Shown one piece after another: positions 18,358-27,140 of a DNA stretch of 64,000 nt. Numbering within the stretch: the stretch's first letter is position 1; each line of letters starts with the position of its first letter. Source of the stretch: Bacteroides coprosuis DSM 18011. Its GTDB lineage: Bacteria; Bacteroidota; Bacteroidia; Bacteroidales; Bacteroidaceae. Under the pieces are notes generated by a model. The model searched no databases. It worked only from the letters and a program-made list of their open reading frames with translations, and was not told the DNA's origin. The translations under genes were made by a program, and so were the position numbers. Location: assembly GCA_000212915.1 (NCBI GenBank), contig CM001167.1, positions 2,472,780 to 2,536,779 on the forward strand, given 5' to 3'.

Positions 18358-20529
18358 TTAATAAATTGCAACTCGATATTTATCAAAAAGATATTTAGAC
18401 AATTCTAAAATATCTCCTTGTTCATAAGAGGTAACAGTTTCAACTTTATTTACCCATGCTTCCTCTAAAATATTTAATTTTTCATTTAGTTCAGACTGAT
18501 TAAATTTTTTATTCTCTTTTAAGGCTTCTGTAACAGAATCAATATACAAATTCCATCTCTTAGCATAATAATCTTTTATGAGTCCAGACCATGTTCTACT
18601 AGCATAATCATTCAAGCTACCACCCCAAGTAGTAATTAAATTACGGGCATTTTTTTCATAGTAATCCTTCAATTCTATAGTATTTCCTAAAGCTCTAGCA
18701 TCCGAAATCCATTTTTCTAAAGTACAATGATTATGAAAAGCTGTTAGATTTTCCAAGTCATTTAAAATTTCTCTTAATTTTGCACCTCTAGATTCTAAAC
18801 CTGGAAGATCTTTAAATTGATACATTTGATCAAATTCATTTTTTACCACTAAGAAGTAATTGCCTAAGACTTGTCGCCCAACAGTAATAAGATCTATGAT
18901 ATATGCATCTCTGGTACATTCTTTTACTTCTAGTAATTTAGCCCAAACCTTGACTAAGTCTTTATTTTTATAATCATTGACTGTACGTTTATTTGGCTTA
19001 GACATCTCAGGACGAAAATTTGGCAGTACCCCTAAAGATTTAGGTACTTGTACATACACATCATTAAATAGAATTTTCCATGCTTCTCTGTAAGCTTCAG
19101 ATTTTTTACCTAAATGTCTATCCGCTAAATTTTCAACCCAAGAATTATCATCCATATTAAAAGTCCATGCCTTATCGAATATGTATTCATAAGGAAATTG
19201 CATTACATCTAAACCTTCTAAAGTTGAACCAATCCCTTTAAAATTATTTCCACCATTGATCAATGTATTTTCTAATCTCTGACCACTCTCCTTTACATTA
19301 CCAGTAATTGTAGTGTTACCGCCAAAATTACCTAAATAGCACCAAATATAAGGTTGTCCATGAAAATAATCTGTGGTTTTCCATAGTTCTACATTTTCAC
19401 AATGATAATCTAATAAATAAAGTTCATCTTGAGGGACACCTGTTAGTAAAGCCTCAATACGAGGAGCCGTCCATTTCTTCTTGCCATGATAAAACAGCCA
19501 TGTCATTTGCAACCATTTTGCTTTAGGATCCACATCGGTAAGCGTTCTGTACATATCTGCTGCAACCTTTTTTAAATATTCTGGTTCCCAACTTGGAGGA
19601 TCAACTTCATTGAAAGGATCTACGCCATAAATATGATCAGTACCAAAAAGCCTTGTTTGTTCTTCTAAGAAAAGACGCTGAATCTTTGCAAATAATGGAT
19701 CGTTAGGGTTTAAGAAATTACAACGATACTTATCAGCAAATCCAGCCCACTTTCCTAAATGTTGAATATCTGCTTCTGGGAAAAGATGCTTTAATTCACT
19801 AGGTACATGACCCGCAAAAGCAGGTAGTACAGGCTTCATATTTAATTCTCGTTCACGTTTTAATATTTGTTTCTGTAAATCTGATTGATGATCTAACCAT
19901 TCTTTAGGAAGTGGTCCATTCCAACTATCAATATTTGCCATTCTATGCCAAGGAAGATATGGAGGTCCTACAAAATACGAGCGTATTTCAAGATCAGACA
20001 TTCCTAGTTTTTTCCAAACATTATACCAGACAGATTCTTGCCCGGTAATGGCTAAAGGCATATTAACTCCATTTAGAGCCATCCAGTCAATAAATCTTTC
20101 CCAGTCTTTCCATTGCCACCATGGCATAGTATATCCATACGTACAATAATTTAAGAAAAATCGAGTATCAACTTTAGCCTCAACACTAATCTTTTGTGGA
20201 AGGGCTGGTAATTCTTTAGGCATTTCTATTGCCTTATCAGCATACCATGAAACAGTGGTTAAGCAATAATGTTTTAAGTAATGATTTAACCCCATAGCCA
20301 TTGAGTTGGCATTATTCCCTTCTATTAGTATTTTATTTTGCTTAGACTCAACAGTGAAAAAATCTCGTTGATTTATTGCTTTAATTTTCTTAAAACTAAA
20401 ACTCGAACTATAAGTAGGTATTAATCGTTGCGTCATCTTCTCAATTGTCACAACATCTTTATCCTTTCCTATCACTCCTATTGAAATAAAGAGAGCAAAT
20501 AAGAGTAAGTAAATTTTCGTTTGTTTCAT
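18358..20529 (-). CDS. GH89 alpha-N-acetylglucosaminidase (first copy)
   Basis: This 723-residue protein reads as a bacterial relative of human NAGLU. An N-terminal signal peptide (MKQTKIYLLLFALFISIGVIG) is followed by a small alpha/beta domain (to about residue 115), the catalytic barrel (about 120-460) and a helical C-terminal domain. Family motifs are FLNYCTYGYTMPWWQW, DWMALNGVNMPLAITGQE, LPAFAGHVP and GPPYLPWHRM. Likely catalytic glutamates are in DPFNEVDPP (near 306) and GSTLEGLD (near 437). It would release terminal alpha-linked GlcNAc in the periplasm. It is the last gene of the leftward operon, four bases after the acetyltransferase gene. The second GH89 gene in the operon (24086-26251) is only moderately similar, so the two probably differ in linkage or aglycone. 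Confidence 0.95.
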   Translation of the reverse strand: MKQTKIYLLLFALFISIGVIGKDKDVVTIEKMTQRLIPTYSSSFSFKKIKAINQRDFFTVESKQNKILIEGNNANSMAMGLNHYLKHYCLTTVSWYADKAIEMPKELPALPQKISVEAKVDTRFFLNYCTYGYTMPWWQWKDWERFIDWMALNGVNMPLAITGQESVWYNVWKKLGMSDLEIRSYFVGPPYLPWHRMANIDSWNGPLPKEWLDHQSDLQKQILKRERELNMKPVLPAFAGHVPSELKHLFPEADIQHLGKWAGFADKYRCNFLNPNDPLFAKIQRLFLEEQTRLFGTDHIYGVDPFNEVDPPSWEPEYLKKVAADMYRTLTDVDPKAKWLQMTWLFYHGKKKWTAPRIEALLTGVPQDELYLLDYHCENVELWKTTDYFHGQPYIWCYLGNFGGNTTITGNVKESGQRLENTLINGGNNFKGIGSTLEGLDVMQFPYEYIFDKAWTFNMDDNSWVENLADRHLGKKSEAYREAWKILFNDVYVQVPKSLGVLPNFRPEMSKPNKRTVNDYKNKDLVKVWAKLLEVKECTRDAYIIDLITVGRQVLGNYFLVVKNEFDQMYQFKDLPGLESRGAKLREILNDLENLTAFHNHCTLEKWISDARALGNTIELKDYYEKNARNLITTWGGSLNDYASRTWSGLIKDYYAKRWNLYIDSVTEALKENKKFNQSELNEKLNILEEAWVNKVETVTSYEQGDILELSKYLFDKYRVAIY

Positions 20530-20533
20530 GCTA

Positions 20534-21625
20534 TTAAATTTTAATATAAATACGTTTTTTAAATAAAATAAATCCCATTATCCATAAAATGAGTAATAAT
20601 GAAAAACCATACATAAAAGAACCTAAATAGGCACCAAATAAAGGATTTAGTATATTATTAAATAATAATTGATGCACATTAAAGTGCTTAAGAAGAGGAG
20701 CCAGAATACTAGCTACCACATAGAGTATCAATGGATTTGCTCCAAAAACCTCAAAAAATCTAGACCAGTGCTTTTTCTGTTTAATATCAAGAGTATCTAT
20801 TAATAGAGATAAAGCCATGCAAGCAACACCACTTGTTACCAATACAAATGTAGGTGACCATAATCTTTTATTAATGGGGCAAACATAACTAAATACAAAA
20901 CCAACAAAAAGGAACAAACTACCTAACCTGTATAAAATAAGCATTTGCTGTTTATGCTCTCTCTTTTCTAATATTTTTCTACCACAGAAAAAACCTATCA
21001 TAACTTGTGCTATCGCTGGTAAAGTACTCAGTACACCCTCGGGATCGACAAACTGCTTTCCCTGTAAGTAAATATGGTTAACACCTAATACCGATCTGTC
21101 GACAACACCTATTACGTTCTCAGCTGATTTATCAAACCCACTACCCACAATCTGAATAATAAAATACCCCAATAATACAGATAAGGCTATTTTCAATAAG
21201 TATTTATGCGGGACATAAAGAGATAGTAAAGCTGTTATTCCATAACAAAGTCCAAGTCGCTGCATCACTCCCATTAATCTTAATGTACTTAGATTTAGCC
21301 CCACTTCAATCCAAGTAATTATACACTCCATAAAAAGACCTATTATAATTAACAAACTTGTCCTCTTGAATATTTTATAGAAAGCTGTTTTTTTATTGTT
21401 TTCATATTTTCGTAGAGAAATATATGTAGATATTCCCATCATAAACATAAACATAGGAAACACTAGATCAGCAAAATTCAATCCATCCCAAGAGGCGTGC
21501 CGCAAGGCTGTATAATTATATCCACAAGAACCTGTATTATTCACTAAAATCATTCCTGCAACCGTAATACCTCTAAGTACATCTAAAGAAAGTAATCGCT
21601 TTGAGTCTTCTATTTTATTTACCAT
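20534..21625 (-). CDS. NagX/HGSNAT-like membrane acetyltransferase
   Basis: The 363-residue protein has about ten membrane helices. Its N-terminus carries the family signature LLSLDVLRGITVAGMILVNN and then ALRHASWDGLNFADLVFP near residue 42, whose His aligns with the acetyl-accepting histidine of human heparan-alpha-glucosaminide N-acetyltransferase (HGSNAT). Such proteins (DUF5009/YeiB-like, called NagX in bacteria) are thought to use cytosolic acetyl-CoA to acetylate terminal alpha-glucosamine on the other side of the membrane. GH89 enzymes need N-acetylated substrate, so the gene directly before GH89 makes sense. Four-base gaps on both sides show tight operon packing with the permease and GH89 genes. 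Confidence 0.85.
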   Translation of the reverse strand: MVNKIEDSKRLLSLDVLRGITVAGMILVNNTGSCGYNYTALRHASWDGLNFADLVFPMFMFMMGISTYISLRKYENNKKTAFYKIFKRTSLLIIIGLFMECIITWIEVGLNLSTLRLMGVMQRLGLCYGITALLSLYVPHKYLLKIALSVLLGYFIIQIVGSGFDKSAENVIGVVDRSVLGVNHIYLQGKQFVDPEGVLSTLPAIAQVMIGFFCGRKILEKREHKQQMLILYRLGSLFLFVGFVFSYVCPINKRLWSPTFVLVTSGVACMALSLLIDTLDIKQKKHWSRFFEVFGANPLILYVVASILAPLLKHFNVHQLLFNNILNPLFGAYLGSFMYGFSLLLILWIMGFILFKKRIYIKI

Positions 21626-21629
21626 TTTA

Positions 21630-22877
21630 CTAAGCTATAATACAGGAGATAGTAGTAGCGCCAGCTAAAACAACACCTATAAGAGTTTCATAAGGAATTA
21701 ATTTCAACCTCTCTTTAAAATTCAATTCACACACTCCACCTGTAGCATGAAAAAATGAACCATGAGGTAAATGATCCAATACTGTTGCTCCAGAATTAAT
21801 CATAGCTGCACCCCATACTGCAGAAATACCTACCGCCAATATTGTGTCAGCGAAAGATGATGAAGCTAACGTAGCACCTGCTGTAGTTGATGCAGTAGCT
21901 CCTGACATCAAAGCACCTGATATAGGAGCAATCATTATCTCTCCAATATTAGCCTTTGCTAAGCCTGTCAAAATCCAGTCTTTAAGAGTTGAGTTTTTAA
22001 TGATACCAGCAATAGTCCCTGTTCCAATGAGTAAAACAGCAACTGATGACATTTTTGACAATCCATATTCAATACTTGGCAGAATATTACTCCATTGCTT
22101 CATACTAATAATTCCCACCAAACCACCTATTGGTAATGCTAATAATGGATCTATGTTTATGTCTGCTATTGGCCGAAGTGCTAAAAGCATAATAGTGACA
22201 ATTGGTGCGACTAAACTAGGTAGCAAAGCAGGTAGTTCATTAACTTCATCTATTAGTGAATCAGAATCATGCATCTTTTGAATCTGCTTGGGTATTAATT
22301 TTATTACTACAAAGAGAGTAAAAAGCAAACCTATGAAAGCTGGAATAATATTAGAAAACATAACAGAAGACAAATCTGCTCCAAAATTTTCTGCTGCAAT
22401 TATTGTATTAGGATTTGGGGAAACAATATTACCGCATTTACCTCCACCAATCATTGCTATTAGTAAAACTGAAGGCGATAGATTTAAACGCTTGCCTATA
22501 GACAAAGCAATAGGAGCTACAGTAATAACAGCTACATCAATAAAAACACCAACAGCGCATAATAGCATAGTAGCTATTGCTAATGCCGCAAACACTCTTT
22601 TCTCACCCAGTTTACGTACTATAGCATTAGAAATAGTTGCAGCAGCCCCTGTTTTTATCAATATTCCAGATAAAACACCAGCTGTTAGGATACGAATAAT
22701 TGCCGACGAAATATCTTTAACTCCGTCTGTCATAACTACTACAGTTTGAATAAGTGATAAGCCTCCCAATAATCCACCCACGATAGCACCAGCTATCAAA
22801 CTATAAGTTGGAGGGATTTTTTTTACAATTAAATAAATAGATAGTAGCAACCCGATTAAAGCACCTATAGCTGTCAT
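21630..22877 (-). CDS. GntP-family permease for a small organic or sugar acid
   Basis: The 415-residue protein is strongly hydrophobic, with about twelve helices, and has GntP-family features: GALIGLLLSIYLIVKKIPPTYSL at the N-terminus, many Gly pairs, the GGGKCGNIVSPNPNTI re-entrant-type segment near residue 155 and ASTTAGATLASSSFADT near residue 330. GntP proteins take up gluconate and similar acids with protons across the inner membrane. The start codon overlaps the glycerate kinase stop by four bases, so the two are translationally coupled. That suggests the permease imports glycerate or a related acid that the kinase then phosphorylates. Confidence 0.9.
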   Translation of the reverse strand: MTAIGALIGLLLSIYLIVKKIPPTYSLIAGAIVGGLLGGLSLIQTVVVMTDGVKDISSAIIRILTAGVLSGILIKTGAAATISNAIVRKLGEKRVFAALAIATMLLCAVGVFIDVAVITVAPIALSIGKRLNLSPSVLLIAMIGGGKCGNIVSPNPNTIIAAENFGADLSSVMFSNIIPAFIGLLFTLFVVIKLIPKQIQKMHDSDSLIDEVNELPALLPSLVAPIVTIMLLALRPIADINIDPLLALPIGGLVGIISMKQWSNILPSIEYGLSKMSSVAVLLIGTGTIAGIIKNSTLKDWILTGLAKANIGEIMIAPISGALMSGATASTTAGATLASSSFADTILAVGISAVWGAAMINSGATVLDHLPHGSFFHATGGVCELNFKERLKLIPYETLIGVVLAGATTISCIIA

Positions 22878-24016
22878 TTTTTGAAATATTTTATCGTTTT
22901 AATAATTTGAAGTACAGTCCTGTATATATTTTGTAATGTGAAGTTTTCTTTCATAGCTTCTTCTAAAGCTATAGGATAGGGTTGGATAGGGAAAACAGAG
23001 GTAAATCCTGCTAACAATAGTTCCTTACTAGCAACAACACTCCCCCCAATTCCAATTATGGGCTTATCATATCTTAGTGCTTGTTTCAAAATTCCACCTA
23101 AAGCTTTACCCATTGTTGTTTGTTTGTCTAGACATCCTTCTCCTGTAAAAATCAAATCGGTATGCTGTACATACTCACCAAAATCTAAAACATCGAGAAT
23201 AACATCTATACCAGACTTTAACTCTGCATTTAGAAAAGCAACTAATCCTCCTCCCATACCGCCAGCTGCTCCTGCTCCTGCAATGATAGATATATCTTTT
23301 GAAGTATACTTCTTTACTATAGATGCAAAGTTCTTTAATCCTTGATCTAAAATTTCGACTTCTTCAGTAGATGCTCCTTTCTGGGGAGCATACACATATG
23401 CTGCACCATTTGGTCCAAACAAAGGATTATTTACATCGCAAGCTATTGTAAAAGTACAATCTTTTAAATCTTTATTTATTCTAGAAGTATCAATTTGATC
23501 TATGTGTATTAAATTTTCTCCTATGGGTTCTAATTCTATTCCTTGTTTATCTAAAAAACGGATACCTAAAGCATTCAATAGACCAATAGATGCATCATTT
23601 GTTGCACTGCCTCCAATTCCAATAATGAAGTTTCTACAACCTCGTTCTAATGCATCTAAAATAATTTCTCCTGTACCATAAGTTGTTGTTTTCATTGGAT
23701 TCCTATGATTTTCATCAATTAGAGTCAAACCACTTGCAGAAGCCATTTCCAAAATTGCAGTTTTCTTATCGTTCGTTATGCCGTAAGATATTTCTATCTG
23801 ATTCATAAGGGGATTATGTACCAAACACGTAATCTTTTCTACATTCAACCTTGAACATAAAGCATTGGTAGTTCCTTCACCTCCATCTGCAATAGGGAAC
23901 GGTAAAATCTCACAATTTGGATATACCTCTTTTATCGCTAATTCAGCAGCTCTTGCTATTTGCATAGAGCTTACAGAACCTTTAAAAGAATCAAATGCAA
24001 GAATAATATTCTTCAT
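22874..24016 (-). CDS. Glycerate kinase, GlxK/GarK family
   Basis: At 380 residues this matches the type I glycerate kinase family. It begins with the conserved AFDSFKGSVSS block and PFPIADGGEGT near residue 40, has TTYGTGEIILDALERG near residue 108 followed by IGIGGSATNDASIG, and GAGAAGGMGGG near residue 243. The enzyme phosphorylates D-glycerate with ATP in the cytosol, giving 2- or 3-phosphoglycerate for lower glycolysis. It overlaps the GntP gene by four bases. Its presence in a GH89 locus is unusual and points to a glyceric-acid unit, or a compound converted to it, in the substrate. Confidence 0.92.
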   Translation of the reverse strand: MKNIILAFDSFKGSVSSMQIARAAELAIKEVYPNCEILPFPIADGGEGTTNALCSRLNVEKITCLVHNPLMNQIEISYGITNDKKTAILEMASASGLTLIDENHRNPMKTTTYGTGEIILDALERGCRNFIIGIGGSATNDASIGLLNALGIRFLDKQGIELEPIGENLIHIDQIDTSRINKDLKDCTFTIACDVNNPLFGPNGAAYVYAPQKGASTEEVEILDQGLKNFASIVKKYTSKDISIIAGAGAAGGMGGGLVAFLNAELKSGIDVILDVLDFGEYVQHTDLIFTGEGCLDKQTTMGKALGGILKQALRYDKPIIGIGGSVVASKELLLAGFTSVFPIQPYPIALEEAMKENFTLQNIYRTVLQIIKTIKYFKK

Positions 24017-24032
24017 ATAAATAGTTTTAAGG

Positions 24033-24054
24033 GAATACCCCCGCGGGGGTATTC
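24033..24054. promoter_or_regulatory. GC-rich perfect 22-bp palindrome between two operon genes
   Basis: GAATACCCCCG followed by CGGGGGTATTC is a perfect palindrome with a C/G core that stands out in this AT-rich DNA. It lies in the 69-base gap between the second GH89 gene and glycerate kinase. It has no U-run on the transcribed strand, so it is more likely an mRNA-stabilising or processing hairpin, or a weak attenuator, than a full terminator. Confidence 0.6.
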
Positions 24055-24085
24055 ATTTATATTTAAGATATTAAGTGAGTAAAAA

Positions 24086-26251
24086 TTAAAGACTCTTACA
24101 GCTGTCTATTATTTCTAAAGCTGCTTCTATTGGATTATCAAAAGGTTGAGTTGGATTATTCCATGGTGTACTTACCCAGTTTTCCTCCCACTGACGAAGA
24201 GAGTTTCGTTCAGATGAAAAATTAAGTTCCATTCTAGGAATATAATAATCTTTAATGAGACCACTCCAAAAACGAGCAGCATAATCATCTTGAATTCCAC
24301 CCCACGTAGTAATTAATCTTTTAGCATTTGCTTCAAATGCATCTTTCTCAGCTACTGTAGAACCTGAATTACGAGCATACTTGACCCACTCTTCCAATCT
24401 ATAAATAGGATGTGAAGCTAATAGTTTATCTACTTTCAACAGAATTTGAATAGACTGATTTAACAAAGAACGTGCTTCTTTCTTATTTCCTCTCTCAAAT
24501 AGAATTAGAGCCTCTTTATATATTTTGTCAGCTTTAGCTGCAGCATAGAAACTAGAAAACTCTATTAAGTCATTTACATATAATTCAGAATCTTTCAACT
24601 CATTCACAGCACTAACAAACAATTCAACTCCTATAAGGAATTCATCACTTGTATTAATCTTATTAATACGTAAAGTATCTTCAACTACAGTTTGCCAAGT
24701 ATATCTAGGATAGGAATATAGATTACTATAGACTGTTTTACGAAACAATTCCCATGCTTTTTGGACATTTTCAGGATATCCACCGTAACGAGAAAGACAA
24801 TAAGATTGCATCCATTCATCTAAATTAATTGATTCAGAAGTCCATCCCATATCTGCTAAGAGTTCGTAAATTACTTCATTATTTTCTAATCCTTCAGGAG
24901 CGGAACCAAAACCTATTAAATTTCCTTTATTAGGAGAAGCTAAAGCTTCTGCTGAAGATGTCGCATACATTTGCATATCCCCAGTCATTGTTGTTTTACC
25001 TCCAAAGTTTGGAACATAACTAAATATCCAACCCTTACCGTAGAATCCGTTTTGTACTTTCCAAGTTTGTTCAGTATTCCAAACCCATTTTGGGTAATCG
25101 TTTCCTAAGTCAATTATTATCATTTTCTCATTTGGAACATTACTTAAAAGAGCTTGTAAAGAAGTTGTATCCCAAAAAGAGTGTTGATATCCAAATGTCC
25201 ATCCTTGAGTAACCCATATAGCTTCAGGATTACCTGCAGATATAGACTTGTAGATAGACTCACCATATTGTCTTAGTAATCTATATTTACCTTCTGTATC
25301 ATCCTTATCTATAGGCAATTCCATTTCATTAAAACTATCAGACAGATAATAAGTATTACTACCGAATTCATTTTCCCATTCTTCTATAAACAATTTTCCT
25401 ATTTCTTCAAAAAAAGGAGAGTCTGGAGGTAATACATAAGCATTGTATTCTGGATCAAAACCACCCCATCTCATATGTTTAAAGTTTATATCAGGGTGTT
25501 TTTCTGCAAAAGCCATTGGAACAAAACCTGCAAAAGCTGGAGCTATTGGCTTCATCTCCAGTTCTCTCATACGATCAAGTATTTTATGTTGTAATTCTAT
25601 TTGACTTGTATGCCACTCATCTGACAGAGGACCATCCCATTTATTTAAATTACCCATTCTATGCCAAGGTAAATGAGCTGGCGCCGTAAAGAATTCTCGT
25701 ACTTCTTCTTTGGTTAAACCCATTTTAAGCCATACTCTTTCAGCTATTGCTTCACTAGCAACAGTAGCTAATGGCATATTTACACCTCTAAAAGCCATCC
25801 AATCAATTTCTTTTTCCCATCTATTCCAGTCCCAAAAAGGAGTTGTATATCCAAAAGTGCAAACATTCAAGAAGTATCTTAAATCATAAGGAGTTACTTG
25901 ATTTTTTAATTCATATTCGGGCCAGATATCTAAAGCTTCTGTATGGCTTCCACTCCATGTTTTAATACTATTACAGGCATTTTTCAAATACGTATGAAAT
26001 CCATAACATATCGCTACAGCACTACTGCCCTTTATTGAGAGTTTTCCATCTTTTGCTACTACATCAAAAGTTTCTTTACCACCAATCGGTTCTATTGATT
26101 CAAAATGAATTTCATTAACTTTTTTCCCTATTTGTCTCTCTATTACCCTCTTTGCTGCAGCTATATATTCACTAGTTTCTGAATTCGTAGCACAACTACT
26201 TATTAAGATTAAAGCAACAATAAAGAAGTAATAGGTTATATGTTTTTTCAT
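24086..26251 (-). CDS. GH89 alpha-N-acetylglucosaminidase (second copy), lipoprotein
   Basis: The 721-residue protein starts with a lipoprotein signal (FIVALILISSC, acylated Cys near residue 19), unlike the other GH89, which has a plain signal peptide. Motifs are FLNVCTFGYTTPFWDW, DWMAFRGVNMPLATVASE, PAFAGFVP and APAHLPWHRMGN. Likely catalytic glutamates are in DSFNEMELP (near 311) and GSAPEGLE (near 450). It should cleave alpha-linked GlcNAc and may sit on the cell surface or on the periplasmic face of a membrane. The gene lies between an EEP hydrolase (36 bases upstream) and glycerate kinase. The lipoprotein/soluble pair suggests sequential action outside and inside the outer membrane. Confidence 0.95.
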   Translation of the reverse strand: MKKHITYYFFIVALILISSCATNSETSEYIAAAKRVIERQIGKKVNEIHFESIEPIGGKETFDVVAKDGKLSIKGSSAVAICYGFHTYLKNACNSIKTWSGSHTEALDIWPEYELKNQVTPYDLRYFLNVCTFGYTTPFWDWNRWEKEIDWMAFRGVNMPLATVASEAIAERVWLKMGLTKEEVREFFTAPAHLPWHRMGNLNKWDGPLSDEWHTSQIELQHKILDRMRELEMKPIAPAFAGFVPMAFAEKHPDINFKHMRWGGFDPEYNAYVLPPDSPFFEEIGKLFIEEWENEFGSNTYYLSDSFNEMELPIDKDDTEGKYRLLRQYGESIYKSISAGNPEAIWVTQGWTFGYQHSFWDTTSLQALLSNVPNEKMIIIDLGNDYPKWVWNTEQTWKVQNGFYGKGWIFSYVPNFGGKTTMTGDMQMYATSSAEALASPNKGNLIGFGSAPEGLENNEVIYELLADMGWTSESINLDEWMQSYCLSRYGGYPENVQKAWELFRKTVYSNLYSYPRYTWQTVVEDTLRINKINTSDEFLIGVELFVSAVNELKDSELYVNDLIEFSSFYAAAKADKIYKEALILFERGNKKEARSLLNQSIQILLKVDKLLASHPIYRLEEWVKYARNSGSTVAEKDAFEANAKRLITTWGGIQDDYAARFWSGLIKDYYIPRMELNFSSERNSLRQWEENWVSTPWNNPTQPFDNPIEAALEIIDSCKSL

Positions 26252-26287
26252 AAAATTAGATGTTATATGATTTATTGTCCAAATATC

Positions 26288-27073
26288 TTATTTTTTAGAA
26301 TTAGGCTTTATATATATTAATTCTGTTATAATAGGCATATGATCAGATAATAAAGATTGAATAGTCTGTGTACTAATTATTTCCCAACCTTTTTGAGGAT
26401 ATCCAAAAATATAATCGATTTTTGCAATAGGTTTCCATGAAGGAATGCCAAAATCACTATCCGTTCCTAAAAACCAATTATCCATTTTTTTGATTAGTGA
26501 AGAAGTTGACCGAGTATTAAAATCGCCGCCTAAGAGGACTGGATACTGAGAAGCTTCCAAACATTTCTTTATTTTATCAAATTGGATAGATCTAGTTTCA
26601 TCAGACATTGCATCTAAATGTGTTGACGCAAAAACTATAGTATCATTACCTACTTCAAATAAACCCTCCAAAAGAGCACGCTGTTCTAATCTTTCTTCAG
26701 TTTTAGGTAACATCGTTTTCTTAGTTGTGATATATGAATACTTACTTAGAATTCCTATACCATAGTATCCTGACGCATAATCAATGGTTTTACCATATAT
26801 TCCGAACATTCCAGTATGATAGGCTAGTTCTCCTAAAAAGTCGACACCATGCTGATGAGGAGTCCTCTTTCTATATGTTTTAGAGTCAACTTCTTGTAAA
26901 GCTACAAAGTCAGGATTAAAAGACTTTATATGCTGAGCTATTTCCTCCATTGAAGCCAATTCTCCAAAACGAAGATTATAAGTCATTACTCGCACTCGTA
27001 TTGTATCTTGAGCAAAAACAATACCTGAACATAATACTAAAAGTAAAGATAAAATAATTTTTATTTTTTTCAT
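26288..27073 (-). CDS. Secreted EEP-superfamily hydrolase (within the operon)
   Basis: This 261-residue protein has a signal peptide (MKKIKIILSLLLVLCSGIVFAQ) and a full endonuclease/exonuclease/phosphatase fold. The active-site set is complete: Asn in MTYNLRF, Glu in LQEVD, His in STHLD, Asp and Asn in GGDFN, Asp in KIDYIF, and the catalytic His in LSDHMPI. EEP enzymes hydrolyse phosphodiester or phosphomonoester bonds in nucleic acids, inositol phosphates or sphingomyelin. Because this one is exported and lies in a glycan-use operon, a phosphodiester in the glycan or its lipid anchor is more likely than DNA. It is followed after 36 bases by GH89. Substrate not proven. Confidence 0.9.
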   Translation of the reverse strand: MKKIKIILSLLLVLCSGIVFAQDTIRVRVMTYNLRFGELASMEEIAQHIKSFNPDFVALQEVDSKTYRKRTPHQHGVDFLGELAYHTGMFGIYGKTIDYASGYYGIGILSKYSYITTKKTMLPKTEERLEQRALLEGLFEVGNDTIVFASTHLDAMSDETRSIQFDKIKKCLEASQYPVLLGGDFNTRSTSSLIKKMDNWFLGTDSDFGIPSWKPIAKIDYIFGYPQKGWEIISTQTIQSLLSDHMPIITELIYIKPNSKK

Positions 27074-27140
27074 TTTAAACTATATCATTAGAAAAATTAG
27101 GGGCAAAGCATATGGATATACTTCACCCCTTAAAAATTGA

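Noticed and set aside
21844-22749. Two open frames (145 and 153 residues) on the plus strand
   Set aside because: They lie fully antisense to the GntP permease gene, and their Ala/Ile/Pro-rich composition reflects the other strand's hydrophobic codons.
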